Shown here: piece by piece, positions 41,959 through 54,091 of the stretch
How positions within the stretch are numbered: position 1 is the stretch's first letter
Layout: every line of letters begins with the position of its first letter
NCBI RefSeq assembly: GCF_016808095.1
Contig: NC_068974.1
Coordinates: forward strand, 16,926,001-16,990,000
Origin: Vigna angularis
Lineage: Eukaryota; Streptophyta; Magnoliopsida; Fabales; Fabaceae
Direction: 5' to 3'
Length of the DNA: 64,000 nucleotides
The notes under the pieces: model-generated
Database searches by the model: none
Told to the model about the DNA's origin: nothing
What the model saw: only the letters and a program-made list of their open reading frames with translations
Position numbers and translations under genes: made by a program

Positions 41959-42459
41959 ATGCAGGTAATATTCAGACTAGAAGCAAAAAGATTTCTGAAG
42001 CTCTTCTTAAAGGCCTAGACGAAAGTAGAAGGAGGAGGAGAGGTCGAACTTCAAGAGAACTATTCCCTTCTCCTAAGACACTCTTACAACCTTCACCACC
42101 AAGGTCTTACCATAGCACTGAAAATATGGAAGAGGAGAATAATGGTAGACGGACTCTTGCAGATTACACCACGTTGGTTGGCCCTCAACATTTTAACAGT
42201 ATAGCAAGGCCGAGGGTCAATGCTACAAACATGGAGGTGAAACCAGCGTTGATACAATTGGTGAAAAGTAATCAATTTAATGGGCTATCATATGAATGCT
42301 CGTATGAACATCTCACCACCTTTAATGAAATATGTAACACTGTGAAGATAAATGGAGTGCCGGATGAAGCAATCAAGGTTAGCTTGTTTCCTTTCTCATT
42401 GGGAGGCAATGCTAAGTTATGGTTAAATTCTTTTCCAGAAGGTAGTTTTACAGAATGGG
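41959..42459 (+). pseudogene. Athila gag, 5' fragment
   Basis: Encodes the first 165 or so residues of Athila gag ([27 protein letters not shown] are clear) and stops at FTEW where foreign sequence starts. An indel right after ATG 41959 puts the start codon out of frame with the rest. Otherwise well conserved with 291-5438. Confidence 0.88.
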
Positions 42460-42670
42460 TGATGCGGCTGTCGCGGCCCATACAAATTTGATGTGCAAAT
42501 AAATGCAGTATAGTGCTAGGAAGTTGCCCTTAGGTCGTCTCTCAAGGACCAAATGTGGTTCGAGAATTAGATCAGACACATAGTGGGGGGGAGTTTTGAA
42601 AAGTTTTTGTGATAATAAATGAACTAAATTAAAATGGAAATTAAACATAATCGAACATAATTGAAAATAT

Positions 42671-42915
42671 TAAAGTGAATATTAAAATTTAAATAAAGAC
42701 AAAAAAATAAAAATAAAATTAAAAAAAAAAAAGTCATAAAGAAAAGAACCTAACAGCATTTAATTAAACATGCATTCTATGCGTAAGGAAAATGTGGAAT
42801 TAGCATTAAAGTGAATATTGAAATTTAAATAAAGACGAAAGAAAAATAAGTCACTAAAAAAACCTTAGCAGCATTTAATTAAACATGCATTCTATGCGTA
42901 AGGAAAATGTGGAAT
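42671..42915 (+). repeat. Two-copy tandem repeat, unit about 130 bp
   Basis: GTGAATATTAAAATTTAAAT...GGAAAATGTGGAAT recurs immediately as a second copy from about 42808, with the shared core AAACATGCATTCTATGCG at both. Confidence 0.75.
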
Positions 42916-45379
42916 GGAAACATAAGTTGGTGAATAAAAAAAACTATCAAACGGTGATAAATCATAAGTGCAAATTGCTTCAGCAAGGAAGGCACCGTGC
43001 AGCATGAAACAAGACTTTAATTCCATCACGTGAATTAATTAAAGTGCAACAGATTTAGTTTCTGCTGGAATGGGACGAGGAAAACTCCTGTTGCTTCTGC
43101 TCGGGAATGCTTTGCCTCCACCGATCGATCCTCCTTGCTCTTGTCTTACCGCTTGGATCTTCCTTTCTCAATGTCAAAATGGAGGTGACCTGCAGGAAAC
43201 ACACCGACGCTCAAGTCAGAATTTATCTCCGCAAGTCTAGTTAAAATCAGAAAATCAGAAAATCGAAGAGCTTACCTTCCTAATCAGTTGTTATTTATAG
43301 GGTTTCAAGGAATATAATCCATTAATTTACCTCTTAATGAGAATCAATGCAAACCTTAACCGCTCCACGGTGACCGTTACATCATTAATTATGCATTTAA
43401 TGACATTCAAAGGTTGTCTCCAGCAAACAGCTGGAGGGTTCACACAAGTATTACTCTATAGGCCGACCGAGAATGATCAACCTCCATCGCTCTAGCATGG
43501 CCGATTGGGCTAACCTAATCAGTAGTAACACAAGTCCCCCAGGCCCTAGCAAAAATACTTTTGCGTAGGGTTTTGAAGTGGTTCCCGATCGGTTCAAATC
43601 TTCTCCTGTTAAGACCTTCAACCGTATTCTTGACTTTTGCAGGGGCGTGAAAAGGTGAAGTTGTAGAGTCATGACTGTAAAAATTAGGCAATTAAAGTAA
43701 AAATGAATCGTCACATCGCCTAGACCGTCAGATCTTTTTTCATTTGACGATCTAGATTTTCTTGGTGAATCGTTTTTTACCCTCTATAAATAGCCCTGAA
43801 TTTTCCTTAATTTTTCACCATTTCTCCTTGCCTCGTTTACCTCCCTGATGCGACTGTCGCGGCCCATCAAATTCGATGTGCATTAAAAAATGCAGTATAG
43901 TGCTAGGAAGCGACTCCTAGGTCGTCTCTCAAGGACCAAATGTGGTTCGAGGTTTAGGTCAAACACGTAGTAGGGGGTTTGAAAGTGTTTTTGTGATTCG
44001 AAATGAACTAAATTAAAACACGAATGCAAACAAAAATGTAAAAACGGTTTCAAATACAAAATTAAATCGGTTGGTCACTTAAGCTAACATTACAACTAAA
44101 TTAAAGAGAACTTGCATGACTCACTTGAATTGAAAAGGCTAAATCAAAAATGCATCTTCCATTAATTAATGACAACGCGTAGAAGCATAATGCAGCGAGA
44201 AGAATTAAATTACCAATTCCGTGAACAATGCATAAAGAGAAAATGTATCTTGTGGTTGGAATAAAAACAAATGCATCCAATGCTATCAAATGAAACGCTT
44301 TAGGCTAAAACAGAAATGCACATTGCTGAAATATAACTTCAAAGCAAAAGTGTATGGACTAATTGAAGATGTAACCTTTAGCTAAAAAAATTTAAATGCA
44401 AACCGAGAAATGGAGGCGGCAAGTGAAAAACTGAATGCGTGAAGAACACTTAAAATTAAATGCTTGAAGAAGTAAAAACTGAAAGCTCTTGGAGCTCGGA
44501 CGTGGCAGCTGTTGGAACAAAAACCGTGCACACCAACACGGAAAGCTACATTCTTCAATTGAATGCGTTACTTCCCTTCCATCCTCCACCAAATCACCAC
44601 TTCTTATTTTTCTTGCACGTGAGCTCCTCTCCAGCCGTGACACCTCCAGCTTTCTCCTTTTCATTCATCATCAAGCCATCAACGTGTTGGCATCAAAAGA
44701 AGAAAACAAACATTCAATAAAAAGTATTGAACCAAAATGGCAACAGCGTCCTCCATGTGCCTCCACGTGCTGTTGCTCCCTCTCACCATGCTCTTCATTC
44801 CAGCACCTTTTATTCATCCCAGCAAAGAAAAGAAATCCATCACCGTGTGCATCACCCAATGGAATCACCGCCTACTCTTCTTTTCTAAAAGCTTCAATCA
44901 CCATTTCTTTTCTTCAACCGTAGCCCTCCATGCTTCAATGTCCATGTACTACCAAAAAATGAAAGTTGAATGTGTCTCCTGTGGGTGGCGGCTGCCCTCT
45001 TTTTTTCAAGCCAAAAATCCTCATGGGCCGTGAAATTCTTTTCTTCAAGCTTGCTGGATGGGAGCTGCTGTACGTGGGTTGTGACCGTACTGGACTTCAA
45101 AGCTGCTGGACCGCTTTTGCCGCCACATGCTAGACGCTGCTGGACGTTAGTTGGGCCGTGGAATTCTTTTCCCAGCCAGCTGGACCCGTGAGCTACTGAA
45201 GGACCATGTGTTGTGTGCTCTCCCTTCCACGTGTTGCTCCGTTTTCTCCTCTCTTCTTTTCTGGATCAAGGCCATGAGTGCCTCCTGGATGCAAGACAAA
45301 GGTGCATCCCATCCAAGCTTCTTCATTTTTTTCTCCCAGCACCTCCTAATTAATTGCCCATGCCTTGCTGATGCCTTGC

Positions 45380-46681
45380 TGATAACAGTTGAAAAACTGT
45401 TATTTTCATGCTTAAAATTGATACTAAAAGTAACCTTTAACACTTAGAAATTAGCTTGAAATCATGCTTTTGTTCATATTTTCAGATTTAAGAGAGCTGG
45501 ACAGGTTTATGCTTGATTTCAGTATTTTTGTGCAGGTTTTAAGGTGAATTTGGTGAAAGAAGTGAAGAAGGAGAGAGATGGAATCAGAAAAGACATCAAA
45601 AAGTGAAAAAGGAGAAGCCGCAACTGCCGCTCAGCGGCAGTTTACCGCTAAGCGGCACTCAAGAGTTCACGGTGGATCCGTTGAGGGGCAAAATGGCCGC
45701 TGAGGGGAGAAAATAACTCACGCACTCACCGTTGAGTGGTAGTTTACTGTTGAGCGGCACACTTATGGGCTTGGACCTAAATTTTCTGTAATTTTAGAAT
45801 AGTATATAAGCTTTAGGACGTCCTAGGGTTTGTATCTTTGGCAGAAACGAAGCAAACACTCTCTCTTCCACCCCTTTGAAGGAGGATCTTGGATGCTCAG
45901 GCTACCTCTTCACCTTTCTAGGGTTTTATCTTTCATTCTTTCATTATTATTCATCTAGTTTTACCATGAATATGGTGAACTAAACCTTGTATTGTTGTTA
46001 GGGAATCAATGTAGTCTTGTGAAACTCTCATATATGGAATTTGTGTTTACATCTTATATTTAAGACCTATGCTTTCTTTCATCATTAGTTAGGGTTTTTC
46101 CTCTTTGCTCAATGCTTGCTTTGTTTAACTCATTCAATGCATGATTATTGATTTTGTCGATACGGGAACGTACGGGGAAGTCTAGATCCGGGGAATTTGT
46201 CCCAATAGTATATTGGTTGCCGTTAAGCTCCTGCACTAAAAGAACTAATTATTAGGAATGCTAGGAATCGTATGAACTCGTAATTAGGGAGAAGCCTTCT
46301 TGAAAGGTAATTTAGAGAGTGGCATTAACAATGATGAAAAGAATGTTGAATTCCTAAAGTATATAAGAGTCGATAAGATGAAATTGATAACCCCAACAAC
46401 ATACTCATCCATATATTCCATTGAAGTGTTTGTATTTTGTTTTAGCCATTGATCAAATTCATGCATACATGTTTATTTTCTGTTTTGCATATTAAACTCC
46501 ACTTATTTCGTTCTTAAGTCTTAAATAATCAACGAATCACATAACTAAACTAGGCCGTGAGTCCTTTGGGAGAATGATACTTGGTCTTACCAAGTTTATT
46601 ACTTGAAACGATTCGGTCATACTTGCCAATTGTAAAACAAGTTTGTGGCACCGTTTTCGGTGTTCATAAATTTGTCCATCA
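45380..46681 (+). repeat. Solo Athila LTR, 1,302 bp
   Basis: Complete from TGATAACAG to TTTGTCCATCA, flanked by the exact duplication CTTGC (45375-45379, 46682-46686) and no internal sequence, hence a solo LTR left by LTR-LTR recombination. Perfect terminal hairpin, full six-unit palindrome array (45627-45757) and TATATAA at 45803-45809. Confidence 0.95.
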
Positions 46682-47376
46682 CTTGCGTGTGCACCACCCT
46701 GCCTTGCTGCTTTGTTGGACGCTCACCATGGGCTGTGACCGTGTGAAGACTTGAATGGTGCAGGCCGTGACGTCTTGGACGTGCCAAGTGTGGGTCGTGT
46801 GTTGCTTTCCTTTCTGTGTGCACACCACTTGCCAGTGAAAATGTAATAGCCTTCTTCCGCACTACATTAGGTGGCAGCTCCTTTCCCTCTTTCATGTGCC
46901 TGGACGCTCTAAATTTTATTTGTCCATGGGTCCCGCTGGGTATGCAACCTGCTGTTGCTGTCCGTGTGTGCATCTCCCACACTTTTTCAAGTGAAAATTC
47001 AATAGCTGCTGGCTTCTTTCCGTGTGCACGTCCCAAGCTGTTGTTCGTCATCCCCTTCTCAATTGAAGCACCCCTTTTTCATAAGCCCAAAGAGTAAAAT
47101 CACTTTAGTGCCCTCCTTCTTATGCACGCTTCTTTTGTGGAGAGTCTTGAATTATGTGACAGCCCTCCAAATGTCCCAAATTGTATTTCCAAAATTTTCC
47201 CTGCAATCAATAATGAAAATAATAAGCTCAAATAATTCAAATTAATTAAAATAAGAATTTCTAGTCAAATTAAGCACAATTAGCAAAAATGGGAAAATAC
47301 TGGACATTCAAGCACAATTCTTTAATTTAATCCGGTACAATAAACTAAGTGAAGTCAAGAAAATATTGACTCATCA

Positions 47377-47735
47377 AAATAGACCACACTTAGTCTTTTG
47401 CATTCTTGGGCAAAATCAAGACGTCAATCAAGGAATAGTTCAGAGGACATCTAGAGTACGACACAAACTCAGCACACAGAAAACAAAGACTCACGAGAAA
47501 ACAAACAGAATTACACAGTTCTCAAGGATAGTGATGCTCCCGAGGAAGTCGCAATTAACGTGGACTCCTCCATTGCTTTGGACGGTAAGCCCAGAGATTG
47601 GCCTGTCGTTCCTGGCTATGATTGGGCTCCATATGAGGTTAGGCAAATCTCTTCCTCTTTCTACCATCGTCGTCCATTTAGGGAATTGGCCAGTAGGGTT
47701 TGTCTGGTGAAGAAAGGCTGCCTGAATTTGAGCAG
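47377..47735 (+). other. Unassigned stretch with a short coding-like segment
   Basis: A frame through 47530-47740 reads coding-like (PEEVAINVDSS, KPRDWPVVPGYDWAP) but I do not recognise it; it may be part of a gag or transposase of another element. It joins the env-like sequence in a GCAGACTTTGGTGAGCA segment. Confidence 0.35.
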
Positions 47736-48526
47736 ACTTTGGTGAGCAGTGTTAGTTTGCTCTAAGTATGGAAGAAGGAGCAGACTTTAGTCATGTGGAG
47801 AGTGTGTTATGTGTGCCTGGCGGGCACTTTCAGAGAAACAGGAATGATGCAGTTGTAAACATAAGGAGAGCTAGTCTGACTCCTTTAGCAAAGTATTGGA
47901 TGGCCTTTTCTCATGCTAATATCCAGTCGTGCTCACATGTCTCAGATATTACTGTCAGCAGGGCACTTCTTTTGTACTGTGTGCTCAGAGGGATGAGCAT
48001 TAACATTGGCCAGGTCATAGCCAATGAGATACAGGTGTGTGCAAATACCATGAACAACAAGGCACTTTTGGGGCATCCCTCTTTGATTACACACCCATGT
48101 GATCTAGCTGGAGTGAATATCTCTACACCGCCATTTGAGAGGCCTAGGAAGGCTATTGATGAGGCCTACAAAAGACAGTATTGTGGTGGAGATGAGGCAG
48201 CTCAGCCAGTACCACCACGTCATCCTCGCAAAGGAAGAGGACCACCGTAGGCATCTGCACAGAGTCATTTCAGATGAGAGATATGTATATGTCTCTTATA
48301 GATGCTAGGATGCAGTCCATCCACATAGGGAAGGTGGCCACCGTAGAGATGATCATTGGGATGTATGATACACCCCAAGGACATCGGTGGACTATGGATG
48401 AGTTCAACAATGTGGTGGCATGGCCAGAGGAGCAGGCTCAGGGATGATGATGAGGATGATGATAATGAATTTGAAGATGCTGAAGATGCAGGAGAGGAGG
48501 AAGATTCAGATGATAGCATGGGTTGA
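47736..48526 (+). pseudogene. Env-like protein, 5' truncated
   Basis: Homologous to the C-terminal two thirds of 49591-50822: HFQRNRNDAVVNIRRASL, then SRALLLYCVLRGMSINIG, a proline/arginine-rich linker and an acidic Asp/Glu tail ending at TGA 48526. It lacks the N-terminus. An in-frame TAG (from CAG) lies near 47752, a stop in place of CAG at 48248, and the acidic tail is out of frame. Where this copy reads GAGATACAG, the next copy has GATATAG, identifying the other's stop as a point change. It continues into conserved 3' noncoding DNA. Confidence 0.75.
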
Positions 48527-48980
48527 TGAGGAGTTGAGATAACATCTACTAATGGATGCTATCACCTCTAGAGCATGACTTTTTTATCTTTTGTTTTGTT
48601 CTATTTAACTTATTTGCTTCTGTTCTTAGAATAGGTTGTGATGTACTCAATGTGAAACTTTATCTGCTATGATGGTTTGCTTGTTATTTATGCATGATTA
48701 GTATTGCTTGATGATGCTTGGATATTGATTGATGTTGAGATTGAGCACTATATGCTGATATACAGGTGGTCGTTCACGAGCTATGTGAACAAATGCATTA
48801 TGTTGTGATTGTGATGCTAAGCAGGATGTGCATGTGGAATGATTGGACGAGCTTATGTGTGAGGTTTTGAACTCTAGAGTTTGTGTGATTGAATGCTATT
48901 ACATTGAAAGCATGAATGACTTTGCCTAGATTTCTATGATTGAATCATTTACTTGTATGTATCATATGATCAAGGCCATT
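48527..48980 (+). other. 3' noncoding DNA of the env-like unit
   Basis: Matches 5520-5890 and 50860-51270, including the GTTCAC/GTGAAC dyad near 48773. It stops at CAAGGCCATT, where the leader of the next env-like unit begins. Confidence 0.65.
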
Positions 48981-49590
48981 AAACACTTTCTCAAGAGTTC
49001 TCTACACTTTTTCCCTCTTTCCCTTTTACAAAACTTCTCTTCCACTCACTTTCTCACTAGGTTTCCATCCAAGTTTTGGGTTTGGTGAGAGCATTGCTAT
49101 TAGGGACTCATTTGTTGACATTCCTAGAGCATTCTTCATTCATTCAGCATCTCCACCCAAGTAAGTTCAAGCAATTTTCATTCTAGGGTTCTTGAAAGTA
49201 TGAATTGATATGAATATGGTTGTTTAAGCATGATTCTTTAGGGATTTTGATTTTTATGCATTGATTTGATGTATTAATTGTTGTTTGAACCGATTAAAAT
49301 GCTTGATTTAGGTCTGGAACTAAGAATATTGCATGTGGGTGGAGAATAGGACATTTTAAAAGGAATTTTGAAAAATCTGCAGAATCGCCGCTCAACAGAA
49401 ATTTCCCCTGAGCGTGATTCTGGAAGAATGGATTTTTTGACTCTTTTGCTTGCTGGTTTGATGCATAGGTTGCGCTGAGGGGTTCTGTTTGCCCTCAGCG
49501 GTGACTTGGCATGGTTTTGGGGTGTTGTTTGTGGTTTACTAATGATTAACAACATGCCTTGTGGTTTTGTGAATTGTGTTTGATGTACGG
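48981..49590 (+). other. Leader and probable intron of the second env-like unit
   Basis: Homologous to 15639-16398 reversed. Pyrimidine-rich leader, then 5' splice site CAA/GTAAGTTCAAG at 49161. The acceptor seen in the other copy (TGCAAG) is here TGTACG just before ATG 49591, so splicing would be impaired. Two pairs of LTR-type palindromes lie inside the intron at 49388, 49405, 49472 and 49491. Confidence 0.5.
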
Positions 49591-50822
49591 ATGACCTCCT
49601 TATCTGGCAAGAAGTACAAGACTATAGGATCCAAGAGGAAGGATAAGGAACCACAATGCACTCATTCTAGCAAGTTCCTTTCCCGCAAGCATGAGAAACA
49701 TTTTAAAATTGTCCAAGATAGGAGGCTCCTAATGGAAAGGAAGGCTAGATTGATTCCTGAATTAGCTCCACAGTTTGGAGAGCAAATTGTGAGTAGGAAC
49801 TAGAGGAGGTTAGCCACCTACCCTGCACCAGCTAACATAGCAGTGGTGAAAGAATTTTACAACAATGCAAGGAGGTTGGGTGATCATCCTGTTGAGGATT
49901 ACTTGAGCTATGTTAGAGGCCACGCCATTCGGTATGATCCTGACTCTATCAATAGATTTTTAGATACTGTATGGGTTGGTGAGCAATGTCAATTCGCTCT
50001 CAACATGGAGGAAGGAACAAATTTTGATGATGTAGAGAATGTGCTGTGTGTGCCTGGACGGCATTTTCAGAGAAACAGAAATGGAGTAGTGGTGAACATT
50101 AGGAGAATTGATTTGACTTCGTTAGCAAAGTATTCGATGGCTTTCTCTCATGCCAACATTCAGCCTTGCTCCAATGTGTCTGATATTACTGTTAGTAGAG
50201 CACTTCTTTTATACTGTGTGCTTAGAGGGATGAGCATTAACATTGGCCAGGTGATAGCCAATCAGATATAGGTGTGTGCCAACACTATGAACACCAAGGC
50301 ACCTTTGGGACACCCCTCTTTAATCATGCATTTATGTGAGCTTGCTGGAGTGATCATCTCTGTTCCACCATTTGAGAGCTCGAGAAAAGCTATTGATGAG
50401 GCCTATTATAGACAGTACTGTGGAGGTGATGAGGCAGCTCGGCCAATACCACCACGCCGTCCTCGTAGAGGAAGAGGACCACCGCAGGGTCAGGCATCTG
50501 CAGAGATTCATGAGGTAGAGCCATTTCAGATGAGGGACATGTACATGTCTCTTATAGATGCCCAGATGCAGTCGATCCATAGAGGGCAGGTGGCCACTAC
50601 TGAGATGATTATTGGGATGTATGACACACCCCTAGCACACAGGTGGACCATGGATGAGTTTCATAATGTGGTGGCGTGACCAAAGGACAAGCCCAAGGCA
50701 ATAGAGCTGGAGCAGCTGAAGCTTCAGCTATGGATGATGATGAAGATGATGAGAAGGAGGACGCATTTGAAGATGCTGAAGATGATGGACAGGAGGAAGA
50801 TACAAATGACAGCATGGGATGA
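49591..50822 (+). pseudogene. Env-like / putative plant transposon protein, nearly full length
   Basis: The best copy of the env-like gene. ATG 49591 matches the start of the - strand copy at 15638 (basic MTSLSGKKYKT). Domain order: basic N-terminus, KHEKHFKIVQDRRLL helix, core VVKEFYNNARRLGDHP to GQVIANQI, region KAPLGHPSL to CELAGV, Pro/Arg linker, RDMYMSLIDAQMQS helix, acidic tail. In-frame stops are TAG at 49801-49803, TAG at 50269-50271 (CAG in the neighbour) and TGA at 50677-50679 (TGG in the neighbour); the tail is then in another frame to TGA 50822. The domain resembles PF20167 as I recall it. Role in the element is unknown; no membrane segment is seen. Confidence 0.8.
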
Positions 50823-52080
50823 GATAGCATCTACTGATGGATGCTCTCATTAGTAGAACATGATCTTTTCTATCTTTTGTTTTGTACTATTGAACTTATT
50901 TGCTTCTGTTAGTAGAATAGGGTTTGATGTACTCAATTTGGAACTATGTCTGTTATGATGGTTTGCTTGTGAATTAGGCATGATGAGTATTATTTGATGA
51001 TGCTTTGATATTGATTGATATTGAGATTGTGCACTATATGCTGAGATACAGGAGATGGTTCACAAGTTTTGTGAACAAATGCATGATTTTGTGATTGTGA
51101 TTATGATGTTAAGCAGGATGTGTATGTGGAATGGTTAAATGAGCTTATATGTGAGGTTTTTGAGATCCAAAGTTTTTCATTGAATGCTATTACTTTGAAA
51201 GCATGAATGACTTTGCCCAGGTTTTCTATGATTGAATCATTTGCTTGTATGTGTCATATGATCAAGGCATTTGTTGGTAACCCTTTTTAGCCAAGATGCA
51301 TGATTTTAGCCCATTAAAAGAGAACACTATGTGTTCTATCCTTTGAACCTTTAGCTTGGAACATGATTTGAAAACCCTTTTTGAAAAGCTTTACCTTGAG
51401 TTGAGTTAAGAATATTTTGTGGTATTCATAAATGTTCAAGTGTGGGGTTGTTGGGAAGTCTAGAAAGGAAAAATAACAAGCATTGAGCCAAGAGCTAAGC
51501 ACGTGAAAATCAAAAGAAAAAGAAAAGAAAAGAAAGAAAAAGAGAAAAGCTCAATGCAAAAGAAAGTTGGGAAGAAGGAAGAATGGTTTAGATTATTCAC
51601 TTAACTCAAGGATTTGGTGATCTAGAAAAACCAATTTTCTTGTTAGCCCAACCACATTATAAGCCATAGAAAAGTCCTTGTGATGATACTTACTTGTGAA
51701 TGTTTTTTATTGTGATTAAATGAAAGCAAAAGTTAATTCATGCAACATTGTGATAGTAGAGTGGATGAGTGACCTCTTATACACTTGTGTGTTTGAGTGA
51801 AACACTTTATCTAGTGAGGAAAGATTCCATGAACACATAAGAACATCTATGCTTAGTTGATTAATCATTCATGAAAATAGCATTTGTTGGATATTATGTG
51901 ATTGCATGAACACTAAAGCATATGCACATCTTGATTGAAGTCTTTGTGATGAGCTAATTTGAGTACCAACTTGTCTTGAAAGAATGAGTTTTGAATGTGG
52001 TGAACCATTGTGTGGATTGATGGAAGATTGAGTCACATTTTGTTTGCTTGAGGACAAGCAAAGTTCTAAGTTTGGGGTTG
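50823..52080 (+). other. Athila 3' noncoding region with PPTs
   Basis: Similar to 5520-6701. Holds the GTTCACAA/TTGTGAAC dyad at about 51058, an internal PPT-like tract at 51438-51450 (one mismatch) and the LTR-adjacent tract AAGTTTGGGGTTG at 52068-52080. No credible ORF. Confidence 0.75.
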
Positions 52081-53364
52081 TGATAACAGTTGAAAAACTA
52101 TTATTTTTATACTTAAAATTGACCTTAAAGACAACCTTTATGACTTAGAAACTAGCTTGGAATCATGCTTTTGTTTATGTTTTTTAAATAAGAGAGTTGG
52201 ATGGGTTTTATGCTTGGTTTTTCTTGTTTTTGCAGGTTTTAAGATGAATTAGATGAAAGAAGTGAAGTACGAAGAAGTTGGAATCAGAAAAGGAAGTGAA
52301 AAGTGCACAAAAAGAGAAGACACGAGTACCGCTCAACGGAAATTACCGCTGAGCGGTGTTCTTGAGGTCCCGTAGTCACCGCTGAGGGCCAGAAATGCAG
52401 TTAAGCGTCAAATAGAAGAACGCGCACTTACCACTAAGCGGTATTTACCGCTGAGCGCCATTTTTATGGGCCTTGGGCCACTTTTCTGTAACTTTTAGAA
52501 TACTATATAAGGTTTTAGTTGACCTAGGTCAGTCATCTTTGGCTGGAACGAAGCAGAATACACTTTCTTCACCCCTTGGAGGAGGATTTTGGATGCTCAA
52601 GCTCCACTTTTCAAATTCTAGGGTTTTATCTTTCATTCTTTCATTATTTTTCATCTAGTTTCACCATGATTATGGTGAACTAAACCTTCATTGTTGTTGG
52701 GGAACCATTGTAATCCTTTGAAGCTCTCATGTATTGAATTGATTCTTTATAATATATGCTTTCTTTCATTAAATGTTAGGGTTTTTCTTCTATACTCTAT
52801 GCATGCTTTGTTTAACTCATCCAATTGCATGGTCATTGATGTTATTTGTATGGACACATATAGATATATCTAGACATGAAGAAAATCTCCCAATAGTAGT
52901 ATAAACCTAGACATAGGAATATGATGGTTGGTTGCCTTTAAGCTTTTGTTCAAATCTAATGCATGAATAATTACTAGGGAGACAAGACATTGTAAACTAG
53001 TGATTAGGAGTAGGCTTTCTTCACCAAGACATTCGGTTTAAGGTAATTTAGAAAGTGACATTAACATTAATGAAGAAAGATGAATTCTTGAATACATGAG
53101 AGTGGATAGGATGAATTGGTAAACCCCAACAACATAATCATTCATATTATTCTTCAACCGTTTTTCAATTGTTCAAGTCCATTGATCAAAACCTTGCATT
53201 CATGTTTATTTTTCATAGTTCAACAACAATATTTTCGGTTAAAAGTCTAAGATAATCAACAAATCACTTAATTGTTTAGGTCGTGAGTCCTTTGGGAAAC
53301 GATACTTGGTCTTACCCTTTATTATTACTTGATACGATTCGGTTACACTTGCCGAGGGTTAACA
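52081..53364 (+). repeat. Athila LTR (CCGAGGGTTAACA subfamily), 1,284 bp
   Basis: Starts TGATAACAG after the PPT, so it is the 3' LTR of the element containing the env-like genes. Terminal hairpin has one C-A mismatch. Six palindrome units at 52329-52458, TATATAAGG near 52504, hairpin near 52661, end at 53364. It then runs directly into a reversed LTR. Confidence 0.88.
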
Positions 53365-54091
53365 AGCATGCATAGAGTATAGCAAAAAAAACCCTAACAA
53401 TTAATGAAAGTAAGCATATAGATTAAAGAACCAATTCAATACATGAGAGTTTCAAAGGATTACATCGGTTCTCCAACAACAATGAAGGTTTAGTTCACCA
53501 TAGACATGGTGAAACTAGATGAAAAACAATGAAAGAATGAAAGATAGAACCCTAGAAGTTGAAGAATAGAGCTTGAGCATCCAAAATCCTCCTCTAAGGG
53601 GTGAAAAAAGTGTGATTTCGCCTCTTTCTGTCCAAATATACTAACCCTAATTCGAGTAAAACCTTATATAGTTTCCTAAAATATACATAAAATTGGCCCA
53701 AGACCAATAAAAATTACGCTCAACGGTAATTAGCGCTCAACGGTAAGTGCGGGTCTTCAGAATTGACGTTTAGCTGCAGTTTTTGCCCTCAACGGTGACT
53801 GCGGGACTTCAGAGTTCTGCTCAGCGGCAATATTTGCGTTGAGCGGTGCCTACGACTCCTCTTTTATGCATTTTTACTTCCTTTCCTGAGTCCAACTCCT
53901 TATTACTTGAACTTCTTTCATCTAATTCATCTTAATTCCTGCGAAAACAAGGAAAACCAAGCATAAAACGCATCCAAGTCTCTTATTTTCAAAACATAAG
54001 CAAAAACATGATTCCAATCTAGTTTCTAAGTCAAAGGTTGTTTTTGATGTCAAAATTAAGTATAAAAATAACAGTTTTTCAACTGTTATCA
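53365..54091 (-). repeat. Athila LTR fragment (5' part), reversed
   Basis: On the - strand begins TGATAACAG at 54091 with perfect hairpin, includes degenerate palindromes at about 53713-53860, and stops at AAGCATGCATAGAG next to the + strand LTR end. The join may be an end-to-end recombination or an insertion into a related sequence. Confidence 0.8.

Larger units (their letters stand above)
39907..42459 (+). mobile_element. Athila copy 3: leader and gag start, truncated, with nested Mutator-like element
   Basis: Primer site TGGCGCCATTGCCGGGGA (39913-39930, one mismatch), T-rich leader split by the Mutator-like element at 40010-41758, leader again to 41958, then the first 500 bases of gag, ending abruptly at 42459 where unrelated repeat DNA begins. 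Confidence 0.8.
42460..47376. other. Unclassified composite repeat, probably LTR-element derived
   Basis: Interrupts the gag fragment at 42460. The sequence TGATGCGGCTGTCGCGGCCC at 42460 recurs as TGATGCGACTGTCGCGGCCC at 43846, followed in both by about 150 bp of similar DNA. The right edge at 47376 ends GACTCATCA. Read on the - strand, 47376-43846 would be a TG...CA unit of about 2.2 kb after removal of the solo LTR, so it may be an LTR. A purine tract GCCTGGGGGACTT near 43530 (- strand) could be a PPT. I found no matching TSD and no recognisable protein. Confidence 0.4.

Noticed and set aside
44460..45447. Several overlapping ORFs of 60-144 codons on both strands
   Set aside because: They overlap each other in many frames, lack recognisable domains and lie in repeat DNA with long C/T-rich words; no splice or homology support.
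46617..47051. 144-codon ORF on the - strand
   Set aside because: It straddles the end of the solo LTR at 46681, so it cannot be an ancestral gene.
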